From: Nisaea acidiphila
GTDB taxonomy: Bacteria; Pseudomonadota; Alphaproteobacteria; Thalassobaculales; Thalassobaculaceae
DNA length: 64,000 nucleotides
Direction: 5' to 3'
NCBI RefSeq assembly: GCF_024662015.1
Contig: NZ_CP102480.1
Span: 3,838,501 to 3,902,500 of the forward strand
Under the pieces are notes generated by a model. It did no database searches and was not told the origin of the DNA. It was given only the letters and a program-made list of their open reading frames with translations. The first letter of the stretch is position 1. Every line of letters starts with the position of its first letter. The translations under genes were made by a program, and so were the position numbers. Positions 9,125-17,491 of this stretch are shown here, piece after piece.

Positions 9125-9619
9125 GTGAGCGATCACGAGCACGATCATTCGCAGGACGGCGAGATAGACTGGAAGACCCAGGGGGTGCAGGTCATCCCCG
9201 GAGACAGTCTGGATGCCAACACGGCCCAGACGCCGGGGATGAATCGGGCGGCCGCGATCACCACCGCGCGGGCCGGCGCCCAGAAGCTCTGGGCCGGGAC
9301 GGTGAAGATCCATCCGAACGCGAAAACCGGCGCCCATCATCACGGCGCGCTGGAGAGCGTGATCTATGTCGTCAGCGGCCGCGCCCGCATGCGCTGGGGC
9401 AACAATCTTGAGTTCGTGGCCGAAGCGGGGCCGGGCGATTTCATCTTCGTTCCGCCCTATGTGCCGCATCAGGAGATCAATGCCTCGACGGACGAGCCGC
9501 TCGATTGCGTGCTCGTGCGCAGCGACAATGAGAATGTCGTGGTCAATCTGGAGATCGATCCGGTGGAGAAGCCGGAAGCGGTCAAGTGGGTCGACCCCAT
9601 CCACCGCGGCGAGACGTAA
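9125..9619 (+). CDS. Cupin-domain protein
   Basis: A 164-residue single-domain cupin with a GTG start and a good GGGAGGAAC ribosome site. Cupin motif 1 is present as GAHHHGALESVIYVVSGRARM, supplying the metal-binding histidines and glutamate; motif 2 is GDFIFVPPYVPHQE with the last histidine ligand. The N-terminus is rich in His/Asp (SDHEHDHSQD), possibly an extra metal-binding stretch. It follows tpa by 22 bp and is probably co-transcribed. The function could be enzymatic or ligand sensing; I cannot assign a substrate. Confidence 0.85.
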   Translation: MSDHEHDHSQDGEIDWKTQGVQVIPGDSLDANTAQTPGMNRAAAITTARAGAQKLWAGTVKIHPNAKTGAHHHGALESVIYVVSGRARMRWGNNLEFVAEAGPGDFIFVPPYVPHQEINASTDEPLDCVLVRSDNENVVVNLEIDPVEKPEAVKWVDPIHRGET

Positions 9620-9635
9620 AGAGGGGCGGTCGCCC

Positions 9636-10133
9636 TCACGCGATCTCGACGATCGCGTCCACCTCGACGGAGGCGTTTCCGGGCAGGCCGGAGACGCCGA
9701 CCGCGGTGCGGGCATGCCGCCCTGCGTCCCCATAGAGTGCGATCAGCAGCTCCGATGCTCCGTTGATCACCTCTGGCGAGCTGTCGAAGCCAGGCAGGCA
9801 ATTCACGAAGCCGCCGAGCCGCATGACGGTTTGCACCCTGTCCAGATCTCCGCCGCATGCATCCTGCAGGTGATAGAGAAGATTGAGGGCGCAGACCTCC
9901 GCCGCTTTCCGGCCCTCTTCGACCGTGACATGCGGACCGGCGCTGGGCGGTGTCTGACCTGGCGCGATCACCGGGCCGGTATGGGTGATATCGGTTCCCC
10001 AGTCGCAGGTCTGTCCCGCGAGAAAGACCAAATCACCGTCACGCCGCCAGGGCAGGAAGTTCCCCCGCGCGCCGCGATAGGGCGGCAGAGAGAGCCCCAT
10101 CTCCGCAAGCTTGGCCAAAACTTTAGAACTCAT
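9636..10133 (-). CDS. RidA family protein (YjgF/YER057c/UK114)
   Basis: A 165-residue protein starting at MSSKVLAKLAEMG, with a strong GGAGG 7 bp before the ATG; the open frame extends upstream without coding character. It has the RidA pattern: FLAGQTCDW near the N-terminal third, a trimer-forming barrel, and a C-terminal RTAVGVSGLPGNASVEVDAI where the arginine corresponds to the catalytic Arg of enamine/imine deaminases. It is longer than E. coli RidA (128 residues) and belongs to the extended group with an N-terminal extension, often met in catabolic operons. It converges on the cupin gene and diverges from the amidohydrolase at 10245. The role is probably hydrolysis of a reactive imine. 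Confidence 0.88.
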   Translation of the reverse strand: MSSKVLAKLAEMGLSLPPYRGARGNFLPWRRDGDLVFLAGQTCDWGTDITHTGPVIAPGQTPPSAGPHVTVEEGRKAAEVCALNLLYHLQDACGGDLDRVQTVMRLGGFVNCLPGFDSSPEVINGASELLIALYGDAGRHARTAVGVSGLPGNASVEVDAIVEIA

Positions 10134-10244
10134 CCCGGCACCTCCAATCAAACATTCCCATCTTGCCAGCTTACCGTGCCGCGGTGCGCGCGCTAGGGTG
10201 AGAAGAAGACGAGCCGCGTTCAAACGGCCGCATTGGGAGGAAGC

Positions 10245-11075
10245 ATGGAGATCGTCGACGCCCAGATTCACATCTGGAGCACCGGGCTGCCGAGCAACAT
10301 GGCGCATTGGCAGATCACCTCATTCACGGCTGCGGAGGCGATCGCGCTGATGGACGAGGCGGAGGTCGATGCCGCCGTCATACATCCGCCCTCCTGGGAT
10401 CCGAATTCGACAGAACTCGCGATAGAGGCCGTCCGGTCCTATCCCGGGCGCTTCGCCATTATCGGCGCCGTCGATCTCGGCCGGCCGGAGGAGAGCCTGG
10501 CGGAAATGGCGGTCTGGCGTAGCCGGCCCGGCATGCTCGGTCTGCGGTGCATGTTCCTGGAAGGTGAGGACAAGCGGCGCCTGCATGAGAACGAGCTGGG
10601 CTGGTTCTGGCAGGCGGCCGAGCGGCATGGCATTCCGGTGACCGTTCTGGCGACCGACTCGCTCGGGCTGCTCGGGGAGATCGCCGCGCGCCATCCGGAG
10701 CTCCGCCTTAGCATTGATCACCTTGGCGGCAGGGGCGGCAACACGACGCTCAAGGATGACGCCGCGATGGTCCACATGCCGGAGCTCCTGAGGCTCGCGC
10801 GGTTGCCGAACGTCGCGGTCAAGGTGACGGGCGCGCCTGGTTACTCAGCCGAGACTTATCCCTATCCAAAGATGCAAGCCTATGTCCGGCAGGTTTTCGA
10901 TGCCTTCGGTCCGGACCGGATGTTCTGGGGGACGGACATCTCGAAGATGCCGTGCTCCTGGACCGAATGCGTGACGATGTTCACCGAGGAGATGCCGTGG
11001 CTCCGCGGCGAAGACCTCGTGCGGGTCATGGGCGGGGCGGTGCGGGACTGGTGGGGCTGGCCGGTGCGCCGCTGA
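10245..11075 (+). CDS. Amidohydrolase family protein (amidohydrolase_2, TIM barrel)
   Basis: A 276-residue metal-dependent hydrolase. The start at 10245 is chosen because GGGAGG lies 4-9 bp upstream; an earlier in-frame start would overlap that site. The N-terminal DAQIHIW motif (the HxH-like metal site is reduced to a single H), HPPSWDPN, SIDHLGG in the middle, and WGTDIS with its aspartate near the C-terminus fit the amidohydrolase_2 group, which includes lactonases, 2-pyrone-4,6-dicarboxylate hydrolase and decarboxylases. The substrate cannot be assigned. It lies head to head with the RidA gene, so the two may share a regulatory region and a pathway. It converges on the Amt-histidine kinase gene with 12 bp between stops. 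Confidence 0.85.
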   Translation: MEIVDAQIHIWSTGLPSNMAHWQITSFTAAEAIALMDEAEVDAAVIHPPSWDPNSTELAIEAVRSYPGRFAIIGAVDLGRPEESLAEMAVWRSRPGMLGLRCMFLEGEDKRRLHENELGWFWQAAERHGIPVTVLATDSLGLLGEIAARHPELRLSIDHLGGRGGNTTLKDDAAMVHMPELLRLARLPNVAVKVTGAPGYSAETYPYPKMQAYVRQVFDAFGPDRMFWGTDISKMPCSWTECVTMFTEEMPWLRGEDLVRVMGGAVRDWWGWPVRR

Positions 11076-11087
11076 CTGCGGCAATGG

Positions 11088-13151
11088 TCAGTCGGCAGCC
11101 TCGATGGTCGACGCCGGCGTACCGTTCGGCAACACGATTTTGACTTCGGTGCCTTTACCGACCTCGCTCTCTATATCCAGCGTGCCGCCATGCAGATGGA
11201 CAAGCATCTTGACGATGGAAAGGCCTAGACCGGCACCACCTTCCGCGAGATAGGGGCTTGAGGCCGTGGTGGTGAACGGTTCGGTCAGGCGCGGCAGCCA
11301 TTCCGGCGCGATCCCCTCGCCGGTATCACGCACGGAGAGCCGATGTTGATCCTCCGTTGCATTGATCTCGACGGTGATGGTGCCGCCGTCCGGCGTATGC
11401 CGGATGGCGTTGGAGATCAGGTTGAGAATGATCTGGCGCATCGCCCTGGCATCGGCCTCCAGGTTCGGGGCCTTGTCGTCTCCGAGCACGACGAGCTTCA
11501 GCTTCTTCTCCCGCGCCGACTGGCTTGCAACGCGGGCGCTCTCGCGCGCGATGGTCTTCAGATCGATTATCGACTTGTCGAGCGAGTAGTCGCCGGACTC
11601 GATCGTGGAGATATTCAGGACGCCGTTCACGAGATCGAGCAGGTGATGGCTGCTGTTGTAGATCTCGTTGGCATAATCCTCGTACTTCTCGGACCCCAGT
11701 TCGCCGAAATATTTTCGCGTCATCATCTCGGAAAAGCCGATGATGGCGTTCAGCGGCGTCCTGAGCTCGTGGCTCATCGAGGCGAGGAACTTGGATTTGG
11801 CGGCATTGGCCTGTTCCGCCTCCGCTTTCGCTTCCGAAAGCCGTTTCAGGACCAGATTGTACTGCCGAGCGATATCGCCGACCTCCGAGTCCGGTTCGAC
11901 GAAGATCGGGCTCTCGAATTCTCCGGTCTTGCGGTGCTGCTCCATCGAGCGCAGGAGTTCGAACTGGTCTGTCGACTCGCCGTGCTCGGAGACGTTGAGA
12001 CCCATCCGCTCCCAGTCTTCCGGCACCCGCATTGGCAGAAAGTGGTTCAAGATGCGGAGCAGGACATAGCCGAAGGCGAAAGCCCAGACCATCGCGACCA
12101 GGATACCGAGGGCCTGGACGCCGAGCTGTTCCAAACGGGTCAGGCCCGTTCCGATCAGTTCCAGATCTCCGAAGAGCGCGACGCTGAGCGTGCCCCAGGC
12201 GCCGGCAACCGTGTGCACCGGAAAGGCACTGACCGCGTCGTCGATCCCCATCCGCGCAATCAGCCGCGCGCTGAGCAGGCAGAGAATGCTGCCGATCAGG
12301 CTCAGAATGACTGCGCTGATCAGGGTTACGCAATGAGCGGTCGGCGTGATCGCGACAAGTCCGGCAAGGCAGCCGCAGATGAGGTCGGTCACGTTGACGC
12401 GCCGATCCGTGAAATAGCCGAACAGAACGGCGCCGAAGCCGCCCATGGAACCCGCGACCATCGTATTGAGCACGACGAGGGGAACCCGCTCGTCCGCCGT
12501 CAGCAGGCTGCCGCCGTTGAAGCCGATCCAGCCGAACCAGATCAGGAACATGCCAAGCGTGGCGAGCGGCAGGCTGTGGCTTCTGAACGGACTCCGGTCG
12601 GCACGCGTGCGGCCGATCCGCGGTCCGATGATGATCACTGCGGCAAGTCCGACCCACCCGGCGAGAGAATGGACAACCGTTCCCCCGGCGAAGTCGACGA
12701 ATCCGATCGATTGCAGCCAGCCAATGCCGTCGGCCACCGCGCCGCCCCAGGCCCAATGACCGAAGAGCGGATAGATCAGCACGGAGACGAGGGCGGAGAC
12801 GGCGAGATAGGCATTGAAGGACATGCGCTCCGCGACGGCGCCCGAGATGATGGTCGCCGCGGTGCCGCAGAACATGAGCTGGTACATGAAGAAGGCGACG
12901 AGTTCTGCATCGATTTCGTTGAAGAGCATGAAGCTCCAGCCGAACAACCCGCTCTGGCTCTGACCGAACATGAGGCCGAAACCGAACAGGAAATAGAAGA
13001 CGGTACAGACGATAAAGTCCGCAACGTTCTTGGTAGCGACATTGATGCTGTTCTTGGACCGGGCGAGCCCGCTCTCCAGGCAGGCAAAGCCGGGCTGCAT
13101 AACAAAAACGAGACCCGCGCAGAACAGGACCCAGAGAACGTCAAGATTCAT
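11088..13151 (-). CDS. Ammonium transporter-histidine kinase fusion (Amt-HK)
   Basis: A 687-residue fusion. Residues 1-~375 are a complete Amt/Mep/Rh domain with about eleven membrane segments, FACLESGLARSKNS near the start, HWAWGG, and the pore twin histidines H161 (GTVVHSLAGW) and H313 (FPVHTVAGAW). A linker with a helical, coiled-coil-like stretch (LKRLSEAKAEAEQANAAKSK) leads to a HisKA domain with phospho-acceptor H461 in SHELRTPLNAIIGFSEMM. An HATPase_c domain follows with N-box NLISNAIRH, DTGEGI and GAGLGLSIVKML. Fusions of this kind are known and are thought to couple ammonium passage to kinase activity. No response regulator, PAS or receiver domain is adjacent, so its partner is elsewhere. 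It acts in the inner membrane and may sense ammonium rather than import it. Confidence 0.95.
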   Translation of the reverse strand: MNLDVLWVLFCAGLVFVMQPGFACLESGLARSKNSINVATKNVADFIVCTVFYFLFGFGLMFGQSQSGLFGWSFMLFNEIDAELVAFFMYQLMFCGTAATIISGAVAERMSFNAYLAVSALVSVLIYPLFGHWAWGGAVADGIGWLQSIGFVDFAGGTVVHSLAGWVGLAAVIIIGPRIGRTRADRSPFRSHSLPLATLGMFLIWFGWIGFNGGSLLTADERVPLVVLNTMVAGSMGGFGAVLFGYFTDRRVNVTDLICGCLAGLVAITPTAHCVTLISAVILSLIGSILCLLSARLIARMGIDDAVSAFPVHTVAGAWGTLSVALFGDLELIGTGLTRLEQLGVQALGILVAMVWAFAFGYVLLRILNHFLPMRVPEDWERMGLNVSEHGESTDQFELLRSMEQHRKTGEFESPIFVEPDSEVGDIARQYNLVLKRLSEAKAEAEQANAAKSKFLASMSHELRTPLNAIIGFSEMMTRKYFGELGSEKYEDYANEIYNSSHHLLDLVNGVLNISTIESGDYSLDKSIIDLKTIARESARVASQSAREKKLKLVVLGDDKAPNLEADARAMRQIILNLISNAIRHTPDGGTITVEINATEDQHRLSVRDTGEGIAPEWLPRLTEPFTTTASSPYLAEGGAGLGLSIVKMLVHLHGGTLDIESEVGKGTEVKIVLPNGTPASTIEAAD

Positions 13152-13489
13152 GCAGTTGCCTAGCCCGGAAACCTCAAGGACAGGAAGGAACCTTCCCTGC
13201 GGAAGGGGAGTAGCACATTAACCATACTGGATGAATGAAACCAATTCGCCAGTAATGTTTAAAGGGGAAATTAGCAGTTAGATGAATCTGGCGGGCCGCA
13301 AGGCCCATCCGCGGCGGCGGCCACCAGTCAAATGGCGTGAGTATCGTCGCTCGAAGGATCAATCCGCGCAGGATGTTTGTTTTCGAATTGAACGACATGC
13401 CAGAGGTTTTATATTCCGACCGCTTAAACAGGCATCTTGGCGGGAGTTGAGACATTTCACGGCGTTTTATTGTCCAAACCGCGTTCCGT
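13152..13489. other. Divergent intergenic region between amt-HK and the methyltransferase gene
   Basis: 338 bp separate the divergent starts. The part next to amt-HK (about 13200-13290) is AT-richer than its surroundings and is the likely promoter region for both genes. I see no tRNA, terminator or recognisable operator. The last ~36 bp may be coding if the methyltransferase starts at the ATT at 13454. Short open frames here lack ribosome sites and family resemblance. Confidence 0.5.
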
Positions 13490-14200
13490 TTGCTGAACGC
13501 GGTTCTGGCCCTGCCAGACCGGTTTATCGGGTTGCCCTATCCGGGGGAGGGGCCGAGCCGCGAGGTCTTTGAGGGGCGGCTTGCCGAGGCGCAGCACATT
13601 CTCGATGCCTTGCGTCAGGTCGTGCTCGAAACCGGTGAGCCCATTGAGGGCGACCTTCTGCACCGCCATCACAGCGACTTCGAGCCCGCCAGGACGATCT
13701 ACCCCAAGGCATTGGGGCTTCATGCATTGGCCGCTGATCGCCGCAATGTTCTCGAAATCGGCTTCAATGCGGGGATATCGACCCTGATCATGTTGCTGGC
13801 GAACAAGGAGCTGAAAGTAACTGCGGTCGATATCTGCGATCACGGGTATACCCGGAAGTGCTTCGCGGTCCTCGAGGAGCATTTCCCCGGCAGGGTTCGT
13901 CTGGTTCCGGGCGATTCGCTGGAAATCATGACCAATCTGGGTGCGGCAGGTGTGACCGGACCGTTCGATCTCCTCCATGTGGACGGTTATCATATGGGCA
14001 TCCGGCCGACGATCGATGCGGCTGTAAGCCTCTCCATGGCTGATCAGAGTTGCCTGTTCGTCCTCGACGACACACACGACTGGAAGCTCCGCCAGCTTTT
14101 TGAGTTTCTGAAACTCCAGCGCCTCATCACGCCGCTGTCCGATCGCCGGTTCGACCAGAGGTTCCACCGCATCGGCTGGGTCAACCGCGTACGTCTCTAG
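13490..14200 (+). CDS. Class I SAM-dependent methyltransferase (Methyltransf_24-like)
   Basis: At least 236 residues. The SAM-binding region reads VLEIGFNAGISTLIMLLA (motif I), VTAVDIC (acidic end of strand 2), VRLVPGDS and DLLHVDGYH, a layout typical of the Methyltransf_24 branch that often sits in surface-polysaccharide or natural-product loci. The TTG at 13490 has no ribosome site. The frame stays open back to a stop at 13448, and an ATT at 13454 preceded by GGGAGTTGAG would give a plausible longer N-terminus (MSRRFIVQTAFRLLNAV). Neighbours do not indicate a substrate. It converges on the IclR gene. Confidence 0.75.
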   Translation: MLNAVLALPDRFIGLPYPGEGPSREVFEGRLAEAQHILDALRQVVLETGEPIEGDLLHRHHSDFEPARTIYPKALGLHALAADRRNVLEIGFNAGISTLIMLLANKELKVTAVDICDHGYTRKCFAVLEEHFPGRVRLVPGDSLEIMTNLGAAGVTGPFDLLHVDGYHMGIRPTIDAAVSLSMADQSCLFVLDDTHDWKLRQLFEFLKLQRLITPLSDRRFDQRFHRIGWVNRVRL

Positions 14201-14222
14201 GGATTGAGTGCGATAATCTAGA

Positions 14223-15011
14223 TCACGCCCGAAAGGCGAGGCCGCCGGTCTCGCGCGCGACTGCCTTGGCCGCCTCGAATAAAGCGTCCCTGTCTTCCGG
14301 ACTGCCAATTTGACCGAGATTGGTGACGGTGGTCATGACGCATGCAATCTCCTGCTGCGCGTCGAATACCGGAACCGCCTGACCGGTGATATCCGGCAGG
14401 AGATGGCTTGTGAATTCTGCCCGGAAGGTTGTGCGGATGTTTTGCAGTGCGTCTTCCGTTGGTCGTTTGCCGCGAAAGGCACGGGGCTGCAGGCGTCTTG
14501 CCTCTTCGATCTGGCTGACCGGTAGAAAAGCCTGGAAAACAAGCCCGCAAGCGGAATTGTCGACCGGCAGAATGTCTCCGAGACCGACAGAGCTGATCGA
14601 GAAATAGGCGCTACGGTACCAGCGCACCAATGTCGGTCCGCGTTCGGTCCAGATGGCGACGCCGGTGCTGGCGGCGACCCGCGCCGCGAGGTCTTTCATA
14701 TGCTGGGCCGCGATCTCGACGGCGTCCGTGCGCTTGAGTGCGGCGATCCCGACGCTCAGCGCTGTCGGCCCGAGGTCGTAGAATCCGCTCGCCGGGTCCT
14801 GGGTCGCGAGGCCTTCCTTGACCAGGCTTTGCAGATAGCGATGCGCGGTTGAGCGCCCGGAGTCGGTCCTGCGGGCGAGTTCTGCCAGGGCGAGAGGTTC
14901 TTCGGCGTTCGCAAGAACCCTGAGAAAGCGCACGGCGATCGATACGGACTGGATGGTGCCCGGGCGTTTCCCCTCGGACATGGGAGCGTTTTTTTCGGTC
15001 GATTTTGACAT
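14223..15011 (-). CDS. IclR-family transcriptional regulator
   Basis: About 262 residues from the ATG at 15011; an ATG at 14981 (MSEGKRPGT) is an equally good alternative and the frame is open to 15086. The N-terminal winged helix-turn-helix covers TIQSVSIAVRFLRVLA through LAELARRTDSGRSTAHRYLQSLVKEG. The C-terminal effector domain begins YDLGPTALSVG and contains STGVAIWTERG and DILPVDNSACGLVFQAF, as in IclR proteins that bind small organic acids or aromatics. Neither neighbour (methyltransferase, TonB receptor) is an obvious target, so it may act elsewhere or on itself. Confidence 0.92.
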   Translation of the reverse strand: MSKSTEKNAPMSEGKRPGTIQSVSIAVRFLRVLANAEEPLALAELARRTDSGRSTAHRYLQSLVKEGLATQDPASGFYDLGPTALSVGIAALKRTDAVEIAAQHMKDLAARVAASTGVAIWTERGPTLVRWYRSAYFSISSVGLGDILPVDNSACGLVFQAFLPVSQIEEARRLQPRAFRGKRPTEDALQNIRTTFRAEFTSHLLPDITGQAVPVFDAQQEIACVMTTVTNLGQIGSPEDRDALFEAAKAVARETGGLAFRA

Positions 15012-15300
15012 GGCGCCGAAGACATTTGTCTCCCGGGGATGAGGAAACGAGAAAAGGATCGGACGTGCACGCGACCTCGTCGCCACCTTCGTTCCCTGCT
15101 TCCGCTGCGTTCCTCCCCGAACAGACGCTGCGGGCGGGCAAACCTAACCAATGGATGTTCCGCGATCAAGATCATGCACAGGACGGAAAGCTTTCCCGGA
15201 AAGTTCTACGCGCGTGGAAGCGGCGAGAATCATTCCTCCTGACTCCAGCATGAATTTATTCCGAAATATGTGATGCATTCTGTATTGCGGTATGCAATAT

Positions 15301-15319
15301 GCGAATGACTATCATTATC
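15301..15319 (+). promoter_or_regulatory. Fur-like box upstream of TonB receptor
   Basis: The sequence GCGAATGACTATCATTATC lies 17 bp before the receptor ATG. It resembles the 19-bp Fur consensus (GATAATGATAATCATTATC, best in the right half) and shares its first eight bases with the candidate box at 29931. Iron-dependent repression of the receptor is inferred. Confidence 0.75.
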
Positions 15320-15335
15320 GCGGGATCCTGGGGAA

Positions 15336-17417
15336 ATGAAAACACGTTCAATGGTGCGGCTGCTCTGCAGCCTCAGCCTGATACCCTTTGTCTGTGCGTC
15401 GCCGGCCGGCGCGCAGCAGGCGACAGAGAAACCGGAGCAGGCGGTAACATTGCCGCCGATTGTCGTCACGGGCGAGAATGTCGAGCGGAGCCTCGAAGAC
15501 ACCGCCAGCTCGGTGGTGGTGTTTTCCGAAGAGGAGCTTTCCGACAGGAGCCAGGCGGCGACTGTGGCGGACGTGCTCAAGAGCGTTCCGAACCTGATCT
15601 ATACCGATACGGTCGGCGCGCCGATCATTCGCGGCCAGGACACGCAGGGGCCCAACTTCGGTTCGACCGCGTTCTTCGGCGGCACGATTCCGCGGGCAAC
15701 CATCAATCTCGACGGGCATTACCTGAATTATTACGAGTACGTCTTCGGGGCGACCTCGATCTGGGATACCGAAGCGATCGAGGTGTTCCGCGGCCCCCAA
15801 ACAACATCTCAGGGCGCCAACGCGATCGCCGGCGCGATCATCGTCAAAACCAAGGATCCGAGCTTCGCGCCGGAAGGCGCCTATCAGGCAGAGTATGGAA
15901 GCTATAACCGCAAACGCGCTTCCGTGGCGGTCTCCGGACCCCTGGTGGAGGACCAGCTCGCGGCGCGCCTCGCGGTCGATTACTTCGGGCGCGACACCTT
16001 TATCGACTATACGAACCCGAGCTTTTCCAAGGGTAAGACGGATCAGGACCTGGAATCCTTTAATCTCCGCAGCAAGGTGTTGCTGCTACCGGAGGATCTT
16101 CCGGGCCTGTCCGCGAAGCTGACCTACGCGCGGATCTATAACAACCGCCCGACCTACGAAACCGCCAGCGAACCCTACGACGATCTCAACAACGCGACGA
16201 CGTCGATGCCGAGCTGGGAGCAGAACACGAACACAGGCATTCTCGACGTGGATTACGATTTCGAGAACGGCTTCAAGGTCTTCAACCAGTCGCAATATTC
16301 GGACATGCATGTGGATCGCGTGACCGAACCGGTCACGAACGGGAGCGCCGAAGTCGACCAGCAGAACATGTCGAATGAGACCAAGCTGACCTGGGGCGGT
16401 GCAAAGGACATGTTCAGCGGCGTTGCCGGGCTTTATCTCGCCCGCACCACGTCGGACGATATTCTCTTCATTCGCGGCACCTCGGAATTTGACGACGAGA
16501 AGCAGCATCTCGGACTCTATTCCGACATGACCTACCGCCTGACCGACCGCTGGACCTTGACCGGCGGGCTGCGTTTCCAGCGGGATTCCATCGAGCGGAG
16601 CGGCAGCTCGAGCTTTGCAACCGGCACGCTCGATTACGATGAGAGCTTCGATGCCTTCCTGCCGCGGGCCTCGCTCGCCTATGCCGTCACACCGACGTCG
16701 ACGGTCGGCGCCATGGTCAGCCGCGGTTACAATCCGGGCGGGGTCAATCTCAGCTTCGCGACCGGCGAGTACATCACCTTCGAGGAAGAGACCGTCTGGA
16801 ACTACGAGCTGTTCGGCCGGACCCGGCTCCTCGACGGTCGTCTCGGTATCTCGGGCAACCTGTTTTACAGCGACTACAAGGATTCGCAGCGTCTGCTGCC
16901 GGATTACCTGAACGGTCTCCAGTACGGCAGTGTTGTCGTGAACGCTGAGAGCGCCGAGTCCTATGGCCTCGAGCTGGCGGTCGATTACCTCGTCCGGGAC
17001 GACCTTCGCCTGCGTGCGGGTGCGGGACTGCTGCAGTCGGAGATCGGATCATTCTCCAGCGTCGACGGCACCGACTACACCGGCAACGAGTTCGGGCGGG
17101 CGCCGGGATACATGTTCAATTTCGGCGCGGACTGGGACATCACGTCCGAGATCCGGCTGAGCGGCGATGTGCGGCACACCGACGGCTATTATTCGACGGA
17201 TGAGAACGACCCGAGCTATGAGGTCGACAATTACACCGTCGCCGATATGCGGCTCTCTTACGCGCCGAGGGAGTTTCTCCAGTTCTACGCCTTCGCGAAC
17301 AACATCTTCGACGAGCGGGCGGAGAGCTATCTCTATGACGACCGGTCCGTCGGCGGCATTGTGGCCAACATGATCGAGCCGCGGGTTGTCGGCATTGGGG
17401 TCAAAGGCACGTTCTGA
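15336..17417 (+). CDS. TonB-dependent outer-membrane receptor (ferric siderophore type)
   Basis: A 693-residue receptor with a Sec signal peptide (hydrophobic stretch ending SPAGAQQA, residues 1-~27). A TonB-box-like PPIVVTGEN follows, then a plug domain with VADVLKSVPN, PIIRGQDTQG and IEVFRGPQTTSQGANAIAGAI, and a 22-strand barrel ending in the required terminal aromatic (KGTF). There is no N-terminal STN signalling domain, so unlike the receptor at 27408 it should not signal through FecR. A Fur-like box sits just upstream. It faces the minus-strand FecBCD-like importer at 17492-21322 across a shared terminator; that importer is its likely partner. Confidence 0.93.
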   Translation: MKTRSMVRLLCSLSLIPFVCASPAGAQQATEKPEQAVTLPPIVVTGENVERSLEDTASSVVVFSEEELSDRSQAATVADVLKSVPNLIYTDTVGAPIIRGQDTQGPNFGSTAFFGGTIPRATINLDGHYLNYYEYVFGATSIWDTEAIEVFRGPQTTSQGANAIAGAIIVKTKDPSFAPEGAYQAEYGSYNRKRASVAVSGPLVEDQLAARLAVDYFGRDTFIDYTNPSFSKGKTDQDLESFNLRSKVLLLPEDLPGLSAKLTYARIYNNRPTYETASEPYDDLNNATTSMPSWEQNTNTGILDVDYDFENGFKVFNQSQYSDMHVDRVTEPVTNGSAEVDQQNMSNETKLTWGGAKDMFSGVAGLYLARTTSDDILFIRGTSEFDDEKQHLGLYSDMTYRLTDRWTLTGGLRFQRDSIERSGSSSFATGTLDYDESFDAFLPRASLAYAVTPTSTVGAMVSRGYNPGGVNLSFATGEYITFEEETVWNYELFGRTRLLDGRLGISGNLFYSDYKDSQRLLPDYLNGLQYGSVVVNAESAESYGLELAVDYLVRDDLRLRAGAGLLQSEIGSFSSVDGTDYTGNEFGRAPGYMFNFGADWDITSEIRLSGDVRHTDGYYSTDENDPSYEVDNYTVADMRLSYAPREFLQFYAFANNIFDERAESYLYDDRSVGGIVANMIEPRVVGIGVKGTF

Positions 17418-17444
17418 CGCGTCGCCGTACCTGCTGAAAACGAG

Positions 17445-17475
17445 AAGGCTGCGTGCTCACGGCACGCAGCCTTTT
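17445..17475. terminator. Bidirectional intrinsic terminator
   Basis: A perfect 12-bp stem (AAGGCTGCGTGC / GCACGCAGCCTT) with a 5-nt loop, flanked by T residues on the plus strand and A residues that become U's on the minus-strand transcript. It lies between the convergent receptor (ends 17417) and ABC binding protein (ends 17492). Confidence 0.88.
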
Positions 17476-17491
17476 CCATGGCCGGAATCAG

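Noticed and set aside
11343-13163. A 606-codon plus-strand open frame
   Set aside because: It is the antisense shadow of the Amt-histidine kinase gene, whose membrane and kinase motifs are unambiguous.
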